NCBI GenBank assembly: GCA_002239065.1
Contig: MPNO01000023.1
Coordinates: forward strand, 1 to 59,148
Length of the DNA stretch: 59,148 nucleotides
Direction: 5' to 3'
Source: Defluviicoccus sp. bin129
GTDB lineage: Bacteria; Pseudomonadota; Alphaproteobacteria; MPNO01
Below the pieces are notes generated by a model. That model did not search any database. It saw only the letters and a list, made by a program, of their open reading frames with translations, and was not told the DNA's origin. This document shows, piece by piece, positions 1 through 8,446 of the stretch (position 1 is the stretch's first letter; each line of letters starts with the position of its first letter). The translations under genes and the position numbers were made by a program.

Positions 1-142
1 CGACCGCGCGGGCCGCCACGCTGTACCGGTTGTTGTCGAAGCGCACCGGGCAGGTCTTCGACACCGACGCCTCGCTGGCGTGGAAGCCGTCGAACGGGCC
101 GCGATACGCCATCAGGAAGGGCCGCTCCTCCTCGAACACCTG
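1..142 (-). pseudogene. IS21-family transposase IstA, internal fragment (truncated by window edge)
   Basis: Read leftwards from position 142, the minus strand encodes an uninterrupted segment with the IstA signature VFEEERPFLM, then RGPFDGFHASEASVSKTC and VRFDNNRYSV. This segment lies in the C-terminal half of IS21 IstA transposases, just after the DDE catalytic core. The upstream (N-terminal) part is missing: the fragment starts directly at the stop codon of the exporter gene, in the same reading frame and with no IS end between. The C-terminal part runs off the window. I interpret it as a decayed insertion sequence. IstB, if present, would lie outside the window. Confidence 0.8.
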
Positions 143-1336
143 TCACACCGTCCGGTGGCGGCGCACCACGAGCCCGTAGGCGACCAGCGCGAACAGGGAG
201 GAGAACAGCACGCCGTGCGCCAGCGCCCCCTGGGTGCCGTCGGTGGTGAGCGCGGCGACGATCATCCCGATCGCGGCGCCGGCGATCTGCTGGACGAAGC
301 CGATCAGGGACGAGGCCGTGCCGGCGATGCGGGGGAAGGGCTGCAGCGCCCCTGCGACCGTCTGCGGGTAGATGAAGGAGAAGGCGAACATGCAGAAGAA
401 CATCGGGCCGATCACCGCCAGCCAGTGATGGATCCCGGCCCAGGAGAGCCCGGCGAGCACCAGGCCGAACAGCGACGCGCTGCATACGCCCCAGCGCAGC
501 AGGCGGTCCACGCCGAAACGGCCGACCAGCCGGGCGCCCGCCAGCATGCCCGCCATCGAGCCGATCATGCCGCCGGCGAACATGTAGGCGTAGGCGGTCT
601 CGGTCTCGCCGAAGAAGGTGATGATTACATGCGGCGAGCCGGCCAGGAACGAGAACAGGATGCCGTAGGATGCCGCGGCGCAGGCGGTGTAGGCCCAGAA
701 GGCGACGCTGCGGGAGATGGCCGCGAAATTCCTCAGCATCGGCGCGATGCGGAGCGCGTCCGGGTCGGGGCGTTCGAGGGTCTCGCGGAAGACCAGCGCG
801 AACAGGATCGCGGCGAGCGCGCTGTACAGGGCGATGAACAGGAACATCGCGTTCCAGCCGAACGACACCGTCAGATGCGCGCCCACGATCGGCGCGATCA
901 GGGGTCCGAAGCAGAAGAAGAACAACAGCAGCGAGAGCACGCGCGCGGCGTCGCCGCGCTCGTACCGGTCCCGGACGACGGCGCGGCCGACGATGAACCC
1001 CGACGCCGCCGCCATGCCGTGCACGAAGCGGAACGCGGTGAGCACCTCGACGGTCTCGGCGAGCGCGCAGCCGAGCGCCGCGCCGCCGGTGACCAGCAGC
1101 CCGCCGATGATGACCGGCTTCCTGCCGAAGCGGTCCGACAGGGGGCCCGACACGGGCTGGCCCACCGCGACGCCGACCATGAACATGCTGAGGCTGAGCT
1201 GGACCAGCGTCCGGGTCGAATCCAAGCCTTCGACCATCGCCGGCATCGCCGGCAGCGTGCCGTCGATGCCGATCGCGGTGGCCATGGAGGTGATCGCGAG
1301 AAGCGCCGCCATGCCGAGGCTGCTGGGCGACCTCAC
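143..1336 (-). CDS. Bcr/CflA-type MFS drug-resistance transporter
   Basis: Inner-membrane proton-driven exporter of the major facilitator superfamily, about 397 aa with roughly 12 hydrophobic segments. The DGTLPAMPAM sequence after helix 1 and the loop SDRFGRKPVI between helices 2 and 3 are typical of the Bcr/CflA drug-efflux branch. The open frame extends upstream to a TTG near 1450, but the transporter similarity begins at about 1336. I therefore chose the GTG at 1336; an ATG at 1312 is the alternative. An ATG with a good Shine-Dalgarno at about 1360 lies in another frame and stops after eight codons. The stop codon directly abuts an IstA remnant. Substrate unknown. Confidence 0.82.
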   Translation of the reverse strand: MRSPSSLGMAALLAITSMATAIGIDGTLPAMPAMVEGLDSTRTLVQLSLSMFMVGVAVGQPVSGPLSDRFGRKPVIIGGLLVTGGAALGCALAETVEVLTAFRFVHGMAAASGFIVGRAVVRDRYERGDAARVLSLLLFFFCFGPLIAPIVGAHLTVSFGWNAMFLFIALYSALAAILFALVFRETLERPDPDALRIAPMLRNFAAISRSVAFWAYTACAAASYGILFSFLAGSPHVIITFFGETETAYAYMFAGGMIGSMAGMLAGARLVGRFGVDRLLRWGVCSASLFGLVLAGLSWAGIHHWLAVIGPMFFCMFAFSFIYPQTVAGALQPFPRIAGTASSLIGFVQQIAGAAIGMIVAALTTDGTQGALAHGVLFSSLFALVAYGLVVRRHRTV

Positions 1337-1857
1337 CGGCGGCGCTCGCAATCGGCCATGTTTCCGCCCTCCGGTGCCCGGTCCGATGGATCGCCTGTCC
1401 GAAGGGCGCCTTACCGGGGAACCAGAATATAGGCTCGCGGGGGCCTCCAACAGGGTCCCGGCGCCCGGGCGAACGCCGGTTCCGACCGACCCTCGCTACG
1501 CCCGCACGCGTGATTGGAAGACCGTGAGTGGAGCCACGACATGCTCGGCCGGACGCGAGACGACGGGCGGTGACGGAGCCGCGAGCCCGCCCTGGCCGGG
1601 AATCGGAATCACACCCTGGCAGACGTGGCGACGGTCACATTGGACCGGCGGGAGTTCGATCGGGTGACCGGGCAATTCGTCGCCGACGGCTTTGCGGCGA
1701 TGGGCATCGGGCGACGGGGCGGGCGCGCCGCGATGGCTTTCGATCTCGGTCTCACGGGAACCCGGCGGGAACCCGCGGATAACGACGGCGGCGCGGCGGA
1801 GCACAGTCTGATGCCGGGCGGGACGGGGCGCTGGTAGCGGCGCGGGATGAGCCGCGC
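1337..1857. other. Intergenic stretch without a supported gene
   Basis: About 520 bases between the divergent end of the exporter and the phosphatase. The only open frame I looked at twice is a 70-codon plus-strand frame at 1625-1837 with a GTG start, no convincing ribosome binding site and no recognisable motif. The stretch may hold the exporter promoter. I see no repeat or RNA gene. Confidence 0.4.
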
Positions 1858-2625
1858 TCAGGGACCGGCCGACAGCAGCAGGAAGGTGGCGTTGTCCTGG
1901 GAGGGACCCGCGGCGGCGCGCAACGCGGAGTCGAGCGCATCCGCCGCCGCCTCGGCGTCGCCCCGCGCCTCGCGCAGCTCCCGGGCGATCCGCTCTACCG
2001 GAAGGGTCTCGATCCCGTCGCTGGCGATCAACAGGAACTCGCCCGGCAGCAGGCGGCAGGCGCGGTAGCCGCGATCGACCGGCCCGGCGGGCCGGCCGGT
2101 CACCGCCGAGCGCAGCATGTGGCGCCGCCCGTCGTGCCGCGCCTGGTCCGGGGTCATCTCTCCCCGCCGCACCAGCTCCTCCAGCATGGGCGCCATCGAG
2201 TGATCCGCGTTCAGCCGCTCCAGCCCGCCGTCGGCGAACAGCCACATCGGCGAGTCGCCCACGCTCAGCCAGTCGACGCCGCGCCCGTCATGGAGCGCGG
2301 CGACCACGGTGGTGCCCATGCCGAGGAGCCGCGTGTCTTCGGTCTCGCGCTGCCGCAGCCGCGCGGTCGCCGTATCCAGGCAGGCCCGAAGCCGGTCGGA
2401 AACCGTGCCGGCGAGACCCGCGAATTCGCCGATGAACGCGTCGGTCGCGATACGGCTCGCCACCGCGCCGCCGGCCGCACCGCCCATCCCGTCGGCGAGC
2501 ACCAGGAGCAGCGCGCCCGCCTCCCCGCTTCCCGCCAGGTCGATTTCGCGCGTCCCATACGCGTCCTCCTGGTAGGGACGCGCGCCCTGCCATTGCCGGC
2601 AGGCCAGGGGCCAGCGAACGCTCAT
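1858..2625 (-). CDS. PP2C-family serine/threonine protein phosphatase
   Basis: Metal-dependent protein phosphatase of about 255 aa, expected to be cytosolic. Visible PP2C motifs in order: RPYQEDAYG near the N-terminus, ADGMGGAAGG (metal-binding Asp-Gly), GMGTTVV, SVGDSPMWLF, LIASDGIETL and the terminal SQDNATFLLL. The ATG at 2625 is preceded by GGAG at a proper distance. An in-frame ATG 36 bases upstream would add 12 basic residues. It is a bare catalytic domain without FHA, kinase or membrane segments, and no partner Ser/Thr kinase is adjacent, so its target cannot be named. Confidence 0.88.
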   Translation of the reverse strand: MSVRWPLACRQWQGARPYQEDAYGTREIDLAGSGEAGALLLVLADGMGGAAGGAVASRIATDAFIGEFAGLAGTVSDRLRACLDTATARLRQRETEDTRLLGMGTTVVAALHDGRGVDWLSVGDSPMWLFADGGLERLNADHSMAPMLEELVRRGEMTPDQARHDGRRHMLRSAVTGRPAGPVDRGYRACRLLPGEFLLIASDGIETLPVERIARELREARGDAEAAADALDSALRAAAGPSQDNATFLLLSAGP

Positions 2626-2735
2626 CGAATGCTCCGGCCGTCGATCGTTGCGACGGGACATGTTGGGTCCATCGGCACTACCGCGGCAACCCGAATCCCG
2701 CTTGAATGGCGAAGACGGCCAATCGGGAGCGGATC

Positions 2736-3908
2736 ATGAGGAACAGCGCGGAGCGGATCCTGACCACCCATGTCGGAAGCCTGCCCCGGCCGCAGACGCT
2801 GATCGAGGCGTTCGTCGCCGAGGATCGCGGGGTGGCGATCGACCGGGCCGCATACGAAGCCCTGCTCAAGGAGGCGGTGGACGAGGTGGTCGGCCGCCAG
2901 GTCGCGCTCGGCATCGACATCGTCGACGACGGCGAGTTCTCCAAGCGCGGCTTCGCGGTCTACGCCAACGAACGCCTGGACGGCTACGAGGCGCGTCCCA
3001 GGCCGCGCGGCATTCCCTGGGGCGGCTCGCGCGAGGCGCTGGCCTTCCCGGAATTCTACGAGACCGTCCGGCCGCACGGCCCGGGCGCGCTGCTCCCGGT
3101 CGACGAGATGGTCTGCGTCGGACCGGTCCGCTACCGGGGGCGGCAACAGCTCGACCGCGACCTCGCCAATCTGCGCGCCGCCGTCGACGCCCATGGCGCG
3201 GCGGAGGCCTTCGTGCCGGCCATCTCGCCGGTCGATGTCGCGGGCAACCAGAAGAACGAGCACTATGCCTCGGACGAGGCGTTCCTCTACGCGGTCGCGG
3301 ACGCGATGAACGAGGAGTACCGCGCCATCGTCGAGGCCGGTTTCATCCTGCAGATCGACGATCCGCATCTGGTCACCCACTACGTCAAGACGCCGGACCT
3401 GGAGATGGAGGAGTACCGGAAGTGGCTCGCCGCCCAGGTCGAGGCGATCAACCACGCGCTGAAGGGGGTGCCCGCCGACCGGGTGCGCTACCACACCTGC
3501 TACGGCATCAACATGGGGCCCAGGGTGCACGAGGTCGAGCTGGGCTGGGTGCTCGACATCGTGCTGGAGATCGAGGCCGGCGCGTTTTCGTTCGAGGCCG
3601 CGAACCCGAGGCACGAGCATGAATGGCAGCTCTGGAAGGAGACAAGCCTGCCCGAGGGCAAGCTCCTGATACCCGGCGTGATCACTCATTCCTCGGTTCT
3701 CGTCGAGCACCCGGAGCTGATCGCCGAACGGATCTTGCGGTTCGCCAGGCTGGTCGGGCGCGAGAACGTGATCGCCGGCGGCGATTGCGGCTTCGGCACC
3801 AACGCGAGCGCGACGCCCGAAATCCATCCGAGCGTCGTGTGGGCGAAGTTCCAGGCGCTGGCCGAGGGCGCGCGCATCGCCAGCCGCGCGCTGTGGTCCC
3901 GACCGTGA
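2736..3908 (+). CDS. Cobalamin-independent methionine synthase C-terminal-domain family protein
   Basis: A 390-aa protein with the TIM-barrel zinc methyltransferase fold of the MetE C-terminal half, lacking the MetE N-terminal barrel. The expected zinc ligands are present: His253 and Cys255 in YHTCYG, Glu287 in FSFEAAN and Cys351 in GGDCGFG. The N-terminal THVGSLPRP motif is typical of the family. The start at 2736 has GGGAG about 6 bases upstream. Such short paralogs usually are not the housekeeping methionine synthase and act in methyl transfer or C-C/C-S cleavage of small catabolites. The substrate here is unknown. It overlaps the next gene by 4 bases, so the two are probably translationally coupled. 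Confidence 0.85.
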   Translation: MRNSAERILTTHVGSLPRPQTLIEAFVAEDRGVAIDRAAYEALLKEAVDEVVGRQVALGIDIVDDGEFSKRGFAVYANERLDGYEARPRPRGIPWGGSREALAFPEFYETVRPHGPGALLPVDEMVCVGPVRYRGRQQLDRDLANLRAAVDAHGAAEAFVPAISPVDVAGNQKNEHYASDEAFLYAVADAMNEEYRAIVEAGFILQIDDPHLVTHYVKTPDLEMEEYRKWLAAQVEAINHALKGVPADRVRYHTCYGINMGPRVHEVELGWVLDIVLEIEAGAFSFEAANPRHEHEWQLWKETSLPEGKLLIPGVITHSSVLVEHPELIAERILRFARLVGRENVIAGGDCGFGTNASATPEIHPSVVWAKFQALAEGARIASRALWSRP

Positions 3909-4948
3909 CCGGGAAGATCGCGATCGTCGGAAGCGGCGCCAACGGCACCTCGATCGGCGTCGATCTCGTGGGCGCGGGGCACGACGTGACGCTGATCGAC
4001 CAGTGGCCGGCCCATGTCGAGGCGATGCGCCGGGACGGCGCCACCGTCGTGATGCCGGAGGAAACCATCGTCCGGCAGGTCCGCGCGCTCCACATCTGCG
4101 ACGTCTGCACGCTCACCGAGCCCTTCGACGTCGTGCTGGTCGTGACCAAGGCCTATGACGCGAGGTGGTCGAGCCAGCTCATCGAGCCCTATCTCAAGAG
4201 CGACGGCCTGCTGGTCGCCGTCCAGAACGGCATGACCGCCGAGGCCGTGGCCGAGGTGGTCGGCCCGGAACGCACGCTCGGATGCGTGATCGAGATCTCA
4301 TCCGGCCTGTTCACGCCGGGGATCGTCGAACGCCATTCGCCGCCTGCGCGCTCCTGGTTCGCCGTCGGAAGCTTCCACCCGGCCACAAGGGGCCGCGAAA
4401 GCGAGGTGGTCGAACTGCTGTCGCATGCCGGCGCCTGCGAGACCAGCGAAGACATACTGGCGGCCAAGTGGATGAAGCTGGTCAGCAACTGCACCACGCT
4501 CGCCACCACAGCGTGCCTCGGGCTCAGCATCGCGGACGCCGAGACCGTGCCGGGCATGCGCGAATTCATGCTGCGCGCGGGTCAGGAAGCGCTCGATGTC
4601 GGCGCCGCCCTGGGTTTCGGGCAGCGGCCGATCTTCGGCCTGTCGGAGCGCGACGTGAAGGATTCCAACCGCCTGGTCGAGACCATGCTGGACCGGCTGA
4701 TGGAAGGATTCGTCCTGCAACGGACCAGGGGCGTGGTGCTCCAGGATTGGGAAAAGGGGCGAAAGAGCGAGCTGGAGGATCTGAACGGGCTCGTCGCGGC
4801 CAGGGCGCGGGAGAGCGGCGCGGCCGCGCCGGCCTGCGAGGCGGTCACCGAGCTCGCGCGGCGCATCGAGCGCGCGGAGCTTCGCCCCGGTATAGAGAAT
4901 CTCGCGACCCTGCAGGGTCTCGCCGAAGACTACGCGCGCTCCGGTTAG
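3905..4948 (+). CDS. Ketopantoate reductase (ApbA/PanE)-family NAD(P)-dependent oxidoreductase
   Basis: A 347-aa Rossmann-fold dehydrogenase with the nucleotide motif GSGANG at residues 9-14. The C-terminal half is helical and typical of 2-dehydropantoate 2-reductase-like enzymes (KWMKLVSNCTT, then a long helical bundle). The GTG start at 3905 overlaps the preceding TGA (GTGA). The family reduces 2-keto acids or oxidises 2-hydroxy acids; in catabolic neighbourhoods such paralogs often do not make pantoate. Pairing with the MetE-like gene suggests a shared degradative or methyl-transfer route, which is an inference. Confidence 0.83.
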   Translation: MTGKIAIVGSGANGTSIGVDLVGAGHDVTLIDQWPAHVEAMRRDGATVVMPEETIVRQVRALHICDVCTLTEPFDVVLVVTKAYDARWSSQLIEPYLKSDGLLVAVQNGMTAEAVAEVVGPERTLGCVIEISSGLFTPGIVERHSPPARSWFAVGSFHPATRGRESEVVELLSHAGACETSEDILAAKWMKLVSNCTTLATTACLGLSIADAETVPGMREFMLRAGQEALDVGAALGFGQRPIFGLSERDVKDSNRLVETMLDRLMEGFVLQRTRGVVLQDWEKGRKSELEDLNGLVAARARESGAAAPACEAVTELARRIERAELRPGIENLATLQGLAEDYARSG

Positions 4949-5008
4949 TTTCCTGTTTCGGAAGTTCGTTCGCATGCGGTGGGGAGGGCCTCGACCGCCG
5001 CGGCGGGA

Positions 5009-5404
5009 TCACGGGCGGCGCGCCAGCAGGTCGATCTCGACGCGCGCGTCGAGGGCGAGCCCGGTGACCCCGACGCAGGTGCGGGCGGGCAGCCGTCCGG
5101 GCGCGAAACAGGTCTCGTAGACCGCGTTCATCGCCGCGTAGTCCTCCTTGAAACGGGTGAGGTAGACCCGCGCGACCAGCACGTGCTCCAAGCCGAGGCC
5201 GAGCGAGGCGAGCACGGTCTGGAGATTGGCCATGACGTTGCGGGTCTGGTCCTCGATGCCGGCGGGGAGCGGCGCGGCCTCGTCCTTCGGGTCGTTGGGC
5301 ATCTGGCCGGTCACGAAGACCCAGCCGTCGGTTTCCACCGCGTGGCTGAAGGGCGCGACCGGGCTCGGCGCGCCGGCCGCCATGTGAAAGATCGGTGCTG
5401 TCAT
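5009..5404 (-). CDS. RidA/YjgF/YER057c/UK114 family protein
   Basis: A 131-aa protein of the usual RidA length. Visible features are VFVTGQMPND in the middle, the ARVYLTRF strand and the C-terminal PARTCVGVTGLALDARVEID, where the family-conserved Arg and Glu lie. Members deaminate reactive enamines/imines or act on related small molecules. The ATG at 5404 has GAGGTG about 8 bases upstream. It is divergent from the Rieske oxygenase gene across 139 bases, which probably contain both promoters. RidA paralogs are common companions of aromatic or amine catabolism. Confidence 0.9.
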   Translation of the reverse strand: MTAPIFHMAAGAPSPVAPFSHAVETDGWVFVTGQMPNDPKDEAAPLPAGIEDQTRNVMANLQTVLASLGLGLEHVLVARVYLTRFKEDYAAMNAVYETCFAPGRLPARTCVGVTGLALDARVEIDLLARRP

Positions 5405-5543
5405 CGGGATCACCTCGTCTGGCAATTGTCGGATCGTCGCCGACCCTGCGCCCCGCCCGCGCGCGCGGTCAAGACGCCGGAAGCCGCCTTGTCGGACCGC
5501 CGCGGCGGGCCATAGACTGCCATCCGGACGACGGAGGCACGGG

Positions 5544-6893
5544 ATGGCGGCGACGACCATGCGAAACGTCAGATTCGGCGGCTATCACCGCCGCCGCAGC
5601 GCGCGGGAAGACGCGGAACTCACGCATGTCGGCCCGGGCACGCCGGGCGGCGAGTACCTGCGCCGCTTCTGGCATCCGATCGCGCTCACATCCGAGCTCG
5701 GCGAGCTGCCGCTCGCGATCCGCATCCTCGACGAGGAGCTGGTGCTGTTCCGCGACCTCGGCGGCCGGGTCGGGCTGCTGCATCTGCGCTGCAGCCACCG
5801 CAACACCTCGCTCGAATACGGCTTCATCCAGCAGCGCGGCATCCGCTGCTGCTACCACGGCTGGCACTACGACGTGGACGGGACGATTCTGGAGACGCCG
5901 GGCGAGCCGCCGCGCAGCCGGATCAGGGACAAGCTGTGCCACGGCGCCTATCCGACCCGCGAATATGCCGGGCTGGTGTTCGCCTATATGGGCCCGCCGG
6001 AGGAGATACCGGAATTCCCGGTCTATGACAGCTGGCTCTACCCCGAGGGCAACCGCCTGCTGCCCTACAAGATCCACAACCCGTGCAACTGGCTGCAATC
6101 GCACGAGAACGGGGCCGACCCGATCCACACCTGTTTCCTGCACGCGCGCGGCAACGAGCTCCAGTTCAGCGAGCAGTACCAGGCGCTGCCCTCCCTCTCC
6201 TTCTTCGAGACCCCGATCGGCCTGCTGTCGCTCGGGACGCGGCGCTGGGACGACTTTCTCTGGGTGCGGGCGAGCGACGTGATCCTGCCCAACGCGGCGC
6301 AGTTCGGCCTCGCCGAGGTCGCCTCGGAAGAGAAGTTCGCGCTGTGCGCCTGGGTCACGCGCTGGATCGTCCCGATCGACGACACCAACGCCTATGCGAT
6401 CGGGCTGCGCCATTTCAACCCGGTGATCGATCCGCACGAAACCGGCGATCCCGACGGGGTCGGCCTCGGCAAGGTCGACTTTCCCGGCCAGGTCGCGGCG
6501 CCCAGCCACGCCGAGGGCCAGCGCAACCCCGGCGATTTCGAGGCGCAGGTCGCGCAGGGGCCGGTCACCATCCACGCCAACGAGACGCGCGGCGTCACCG
6601 ACGAGGGCGTGATCATGGCGCGGCGCCAGATCCGCCGGGGCATCCGCGCGGTCAGGCAGGGGAAGCCCCTCGCCTGGCCGGCATCCGTCGACGCCGCGCC
6701 GGTGCCCACCTACAACATCGAGCTGGTCTCGCGCGTGCCCAGGAAGCCGGGAGCCGCCGACGACGGGCAGGTCAGGCGCTTCGGCGCACGGGTCGCGGAG
6801 ATCGTCATCGAGAGCGGCGAGCTGCCGCCGGGCACCCGCCAGGAAACGGCGAAGGCGCGCATCGAAGCGATGATCGCCGCCGAGTTCTCGTGA
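5544..6893 (+). CDS. Rieske non-heme iron oxygenase, large subunit
   Basis: A 449-aa ring-hydroxylating or demethylating oxygenase component. The Rieske [2Fe-2S] ligands are Cys83-x-His85 and Cys102-x2-His105 (CSH and CCYHGWH). The mononuclear iron site is Asp192, His195 and His200 in ADPIHTCFLH. Length and the preceding GEYLRRFWHP sequence resemble the phthalate 4,5-dioxygenase/vanillate demethylase branch, which works as an oxygenase plus a separate reductase. No reductase is adjacent. The ATG has ACGGAGG 6 bases upstream. An SMP-30 lactonase gene follows 16 bases after the stop. Substrate unknown. Confidence 0.92.
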   Translation: MAATTMRNVRFGGYHRRRSAREDAELTHVGPGTPGGEYLRRFWHPIALTSELGELPLAIRILDEELVLFRDLGGRVGLLHLRCSHRNTSLEYGFIQQRGIRCCYHGWHYDVDGTILETPGEPPRSRIRDKLCHGAYPTREYAGLVFAYMGPPEEIPEFPVYDSWLYPEGNRLLPYKIHNPCNWLQSHENGADPIHTCFLHARGNELQFSEQYQALPSLSFFETPIGLLSLGTRRWDDFLWVRASDVILPNAAQFGLAEVASEEKFALCAWVTRWIVPIDDTNAYAIGLRHFNPVIDPHETGDPDGVGLGKVDFPGQVAAPSHAEGQRNPGDFEAQVAQGPVTIHANETRGVTDEGVIMARRQIRRGIRAVRQGKPLAWPASVDAAPVPTYNIELVSRVPRKPGAADDGQVRRFGARVAEIVIESGELPPGTRQETAKARIEAMIAAEFS

Positions 6894-6909
6894 TGTCCAG
6901 GGCGCGGCC

Positions 6910-7782
6910 ATGACGGCGCCCCGCTGCGTGGTGGACGAGCGCTTCATCGTCGGCGAATCGCCGCGCTGGCACGAGGACGAGCAGGCGCTTTACTGGGTCG
7001 ATATCTACCGCCCGTCGATCGAACGCCTCGACCCGGCGACCGGGGCGCGCCGGACCTGGCCGATGCCCGAGCGAATCGGCTGCTTCTCGTTCTGCCGGGA
7101 CGGGCGCCTGATCGCGGGCATGCAGTCGGGCATCGCCTTCATCGACCTCGCGAGCGGCGGCGTCGAGCGGGTGTTCGATCTCGAGCCCGACAACCCCGAA
7201 GTCCGCTTCAACGACGGGCGTTCGGACCCGCAGGGGCGGTTCTGGGTCGGCGGGATGATCGAGACCATGGACCGGGAGACCAACGCGCTCTACCGCTACG
7301 ACCCCGACGGCAGCTGCCGGGCGATGGTGGACGGGCTGATCTGCCCCAACGGCCTCGCCTTCGGCCCGGACGGGGCGACGCTCTACCACTCCGACAGCCG
7401 CCGGGACTTGGTCTGGGCGTGGGATCTCGATCCCGCCAGCGGCGACATCGCCAACCGCCGGGTGTTCGCCGCCAACGATCCCGGCGAGGGCCGGCCGGAC
7501 GGCGCGGCGGTGGACGCCGACGGCCATTACTGGATCTGCTGCGTCGGCGCCTGGCGGATCGCCCGCTACGCGCCCGACGGCAGGATCGACCGGGTCATCG
7601 GCGTGCCGGTGCAGCGCCCGACGGCGTGCACCTTCGGCGGTCCCGACCTCGACACCCTCTACGTGACCACCGCCACTTTCCCGCTCGCCGACGAGGCGTT
7701 GTGGAAGCAACCGCTCGCCGGCGCGGTTTTCGCGATCGACGCCGGCATACGCGGCCTGAAGGAGCCCCGCTTCGGGGCGTGA
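6910..7782 (+). CDS. SMP-30/gluconolactonase/LRE-family lactonase
   Basis: A 290-aa six-bladed beta-propeller hydrolase. Family metal ligands are recognisable: Glu in GESPRWHED near the N-terminus, Asn in CPNGLAFGPDG and Asp in RPDGAAVDADG. Known members hydrolyse sugar or small lactones using a divalent metal. It sits close behind the Rieske oxygenase gene and probably shares its transcript, so it may open a lactone formed downstream of oxygenation. No signal peptide is seen. Confidence 0.9.
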   Translation: MTAPRCVVDERFIVGESPRWHEDEQALYWVDIYRPSIERLDPATGARRTWPMPERIGCFSFCRDGRLIAGMQSGIAFIDLASGGVERVFDLEPDNPEVRFNDGRSDPQGRFWVGGMIETMDRETNALYRYDPDGSCRAMVDGLICPNGLAFGPDGATLYHSDSRRDLVWAWDLDPASGDIANRRVFAANDPGEGRPDGAAVDADGHYWICCVGAWRIARYAPDGRIDRVIGVPVQRPTACTFGGPDLDTLYVTTATFPLADEALWKQPLAGAVFAIDAGIRGLKEPRFGA

Positions 7783-7800
7783 GGCGCGCCCGCCGAGCGG

Positions 7801-8394
7801 TTACCGCCGGCCCGTCGGAAGCACGAAGTCGAACCGCGCCAGCCAGATGCCGCCCGCACGCTCCAGGCGCAGCGCGAGGTCGTCCCGGTAGAGCGAATCG
7901 CCGATATTGTCGTACGGCAAATCCGGGAAGTAGAGCTGGGTCGTGAGCAGCGGAGTCGTCCGCCCCTGCACCTTGACGTGGATATGCGGCGTGCGGTCGG
8001 GGTAGCGCCCGGGCCGGATGGTGCGGAAGCGGAAGGCGCCGGCCGCGTCGGTGAAGTCATGGCCGCGATAGCGAAAGCCCCGATTGTCGTAGCGGCCGTT
8101 CTCGTCGCAATGCCAGACATCGATCATCGCGCCCGGGAGGGGCCGGCAGCCGGGCGTCAGCACCAGCCCCTCCAGCACCAGCTGCTCTCCGGCGCTGTCC
8201 GGTTCGCGCAGGTCGCCCCGACGCGGCGTCGAGGGCCTGTAGAGCGGCCCTTCGGTCTGCGACGGCGTGCCGTGGGTGCAGACCGTCGGCGGCGCGAGCG
8301 GGCGGGCGGACGCCGGCACGGGCAGAACCGCCGCCGCCGCGGCGCCGGCAATCCCGGCCATCGTCGAACGCCGCGTCAACCAGGGTTCCGGCAT
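7801..8394 (-). CDS. Intradiol ring-cleavage dioxygenase-like protein with Tat-type signal
   Basis: A 197-aa protein of the protocatechuate 3,4-dioxygenase/catechol 1,2-dioxygenase fold. The four Fe(III) ligands of the family can be placed: Tyr102 in NGRYDN, Tyr131 in RPGRYPDR, and His137 and His139 in TPHIHVKV. The N-terminus carries a twin-arginine and a hydrophobic stretch (TRRSTMAGIAGAAAAA) ending near ASA, so export is likely. Secreted intradiol-like proteins are less well characterised than the cytosolic enzymes. It is the last gene of the TAXI-TRAP operon, 52 bases after the second binding-protein gene. I chose ATG 8394; a GTG two codons upstream is possible. Confidence 0.88.
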   Translation of the reverse strand: MPEPWLTRRSTMAGIAGAAAAAVLPVPASARPLAPPTVCTHGTPSQTEGPLYRPSTPRRGDLREPDSAGEQLVLEGLVLTPGCRPLPGAMIDVWHCDENGRYDNRGFRYRGHDFTDAAGAFRFRTIRPGRYPDRTPHIHVKVQGRTTPLLTTQLYFPDLPYDNIGDSLYRDDLALRLERAGGIWLARFDFVLPTGRR

Positions 8395-8446
8395 CGACAC
8401 TCTCGCCCATCCACCGGCGCGCCCGGCCGCGGAAGGCTCCGAACGC

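Noticed and set aside
80..1432. Long plus-strand frame of 450 codons over the exporter gene
   Set aside because: Antisense shadow of a high-GC gene: highly Arg/Asp/Glu/His-rich without any motif, while the opposite strand encodes a clear MFS protein.
1625..1837. Possible 70-aa gene in the gap between exporter and phosphatase
   Set aside because: GTG start, no ribosome binding site, no motif, and Gly/Arg-rich as expected by chance at this GC content.
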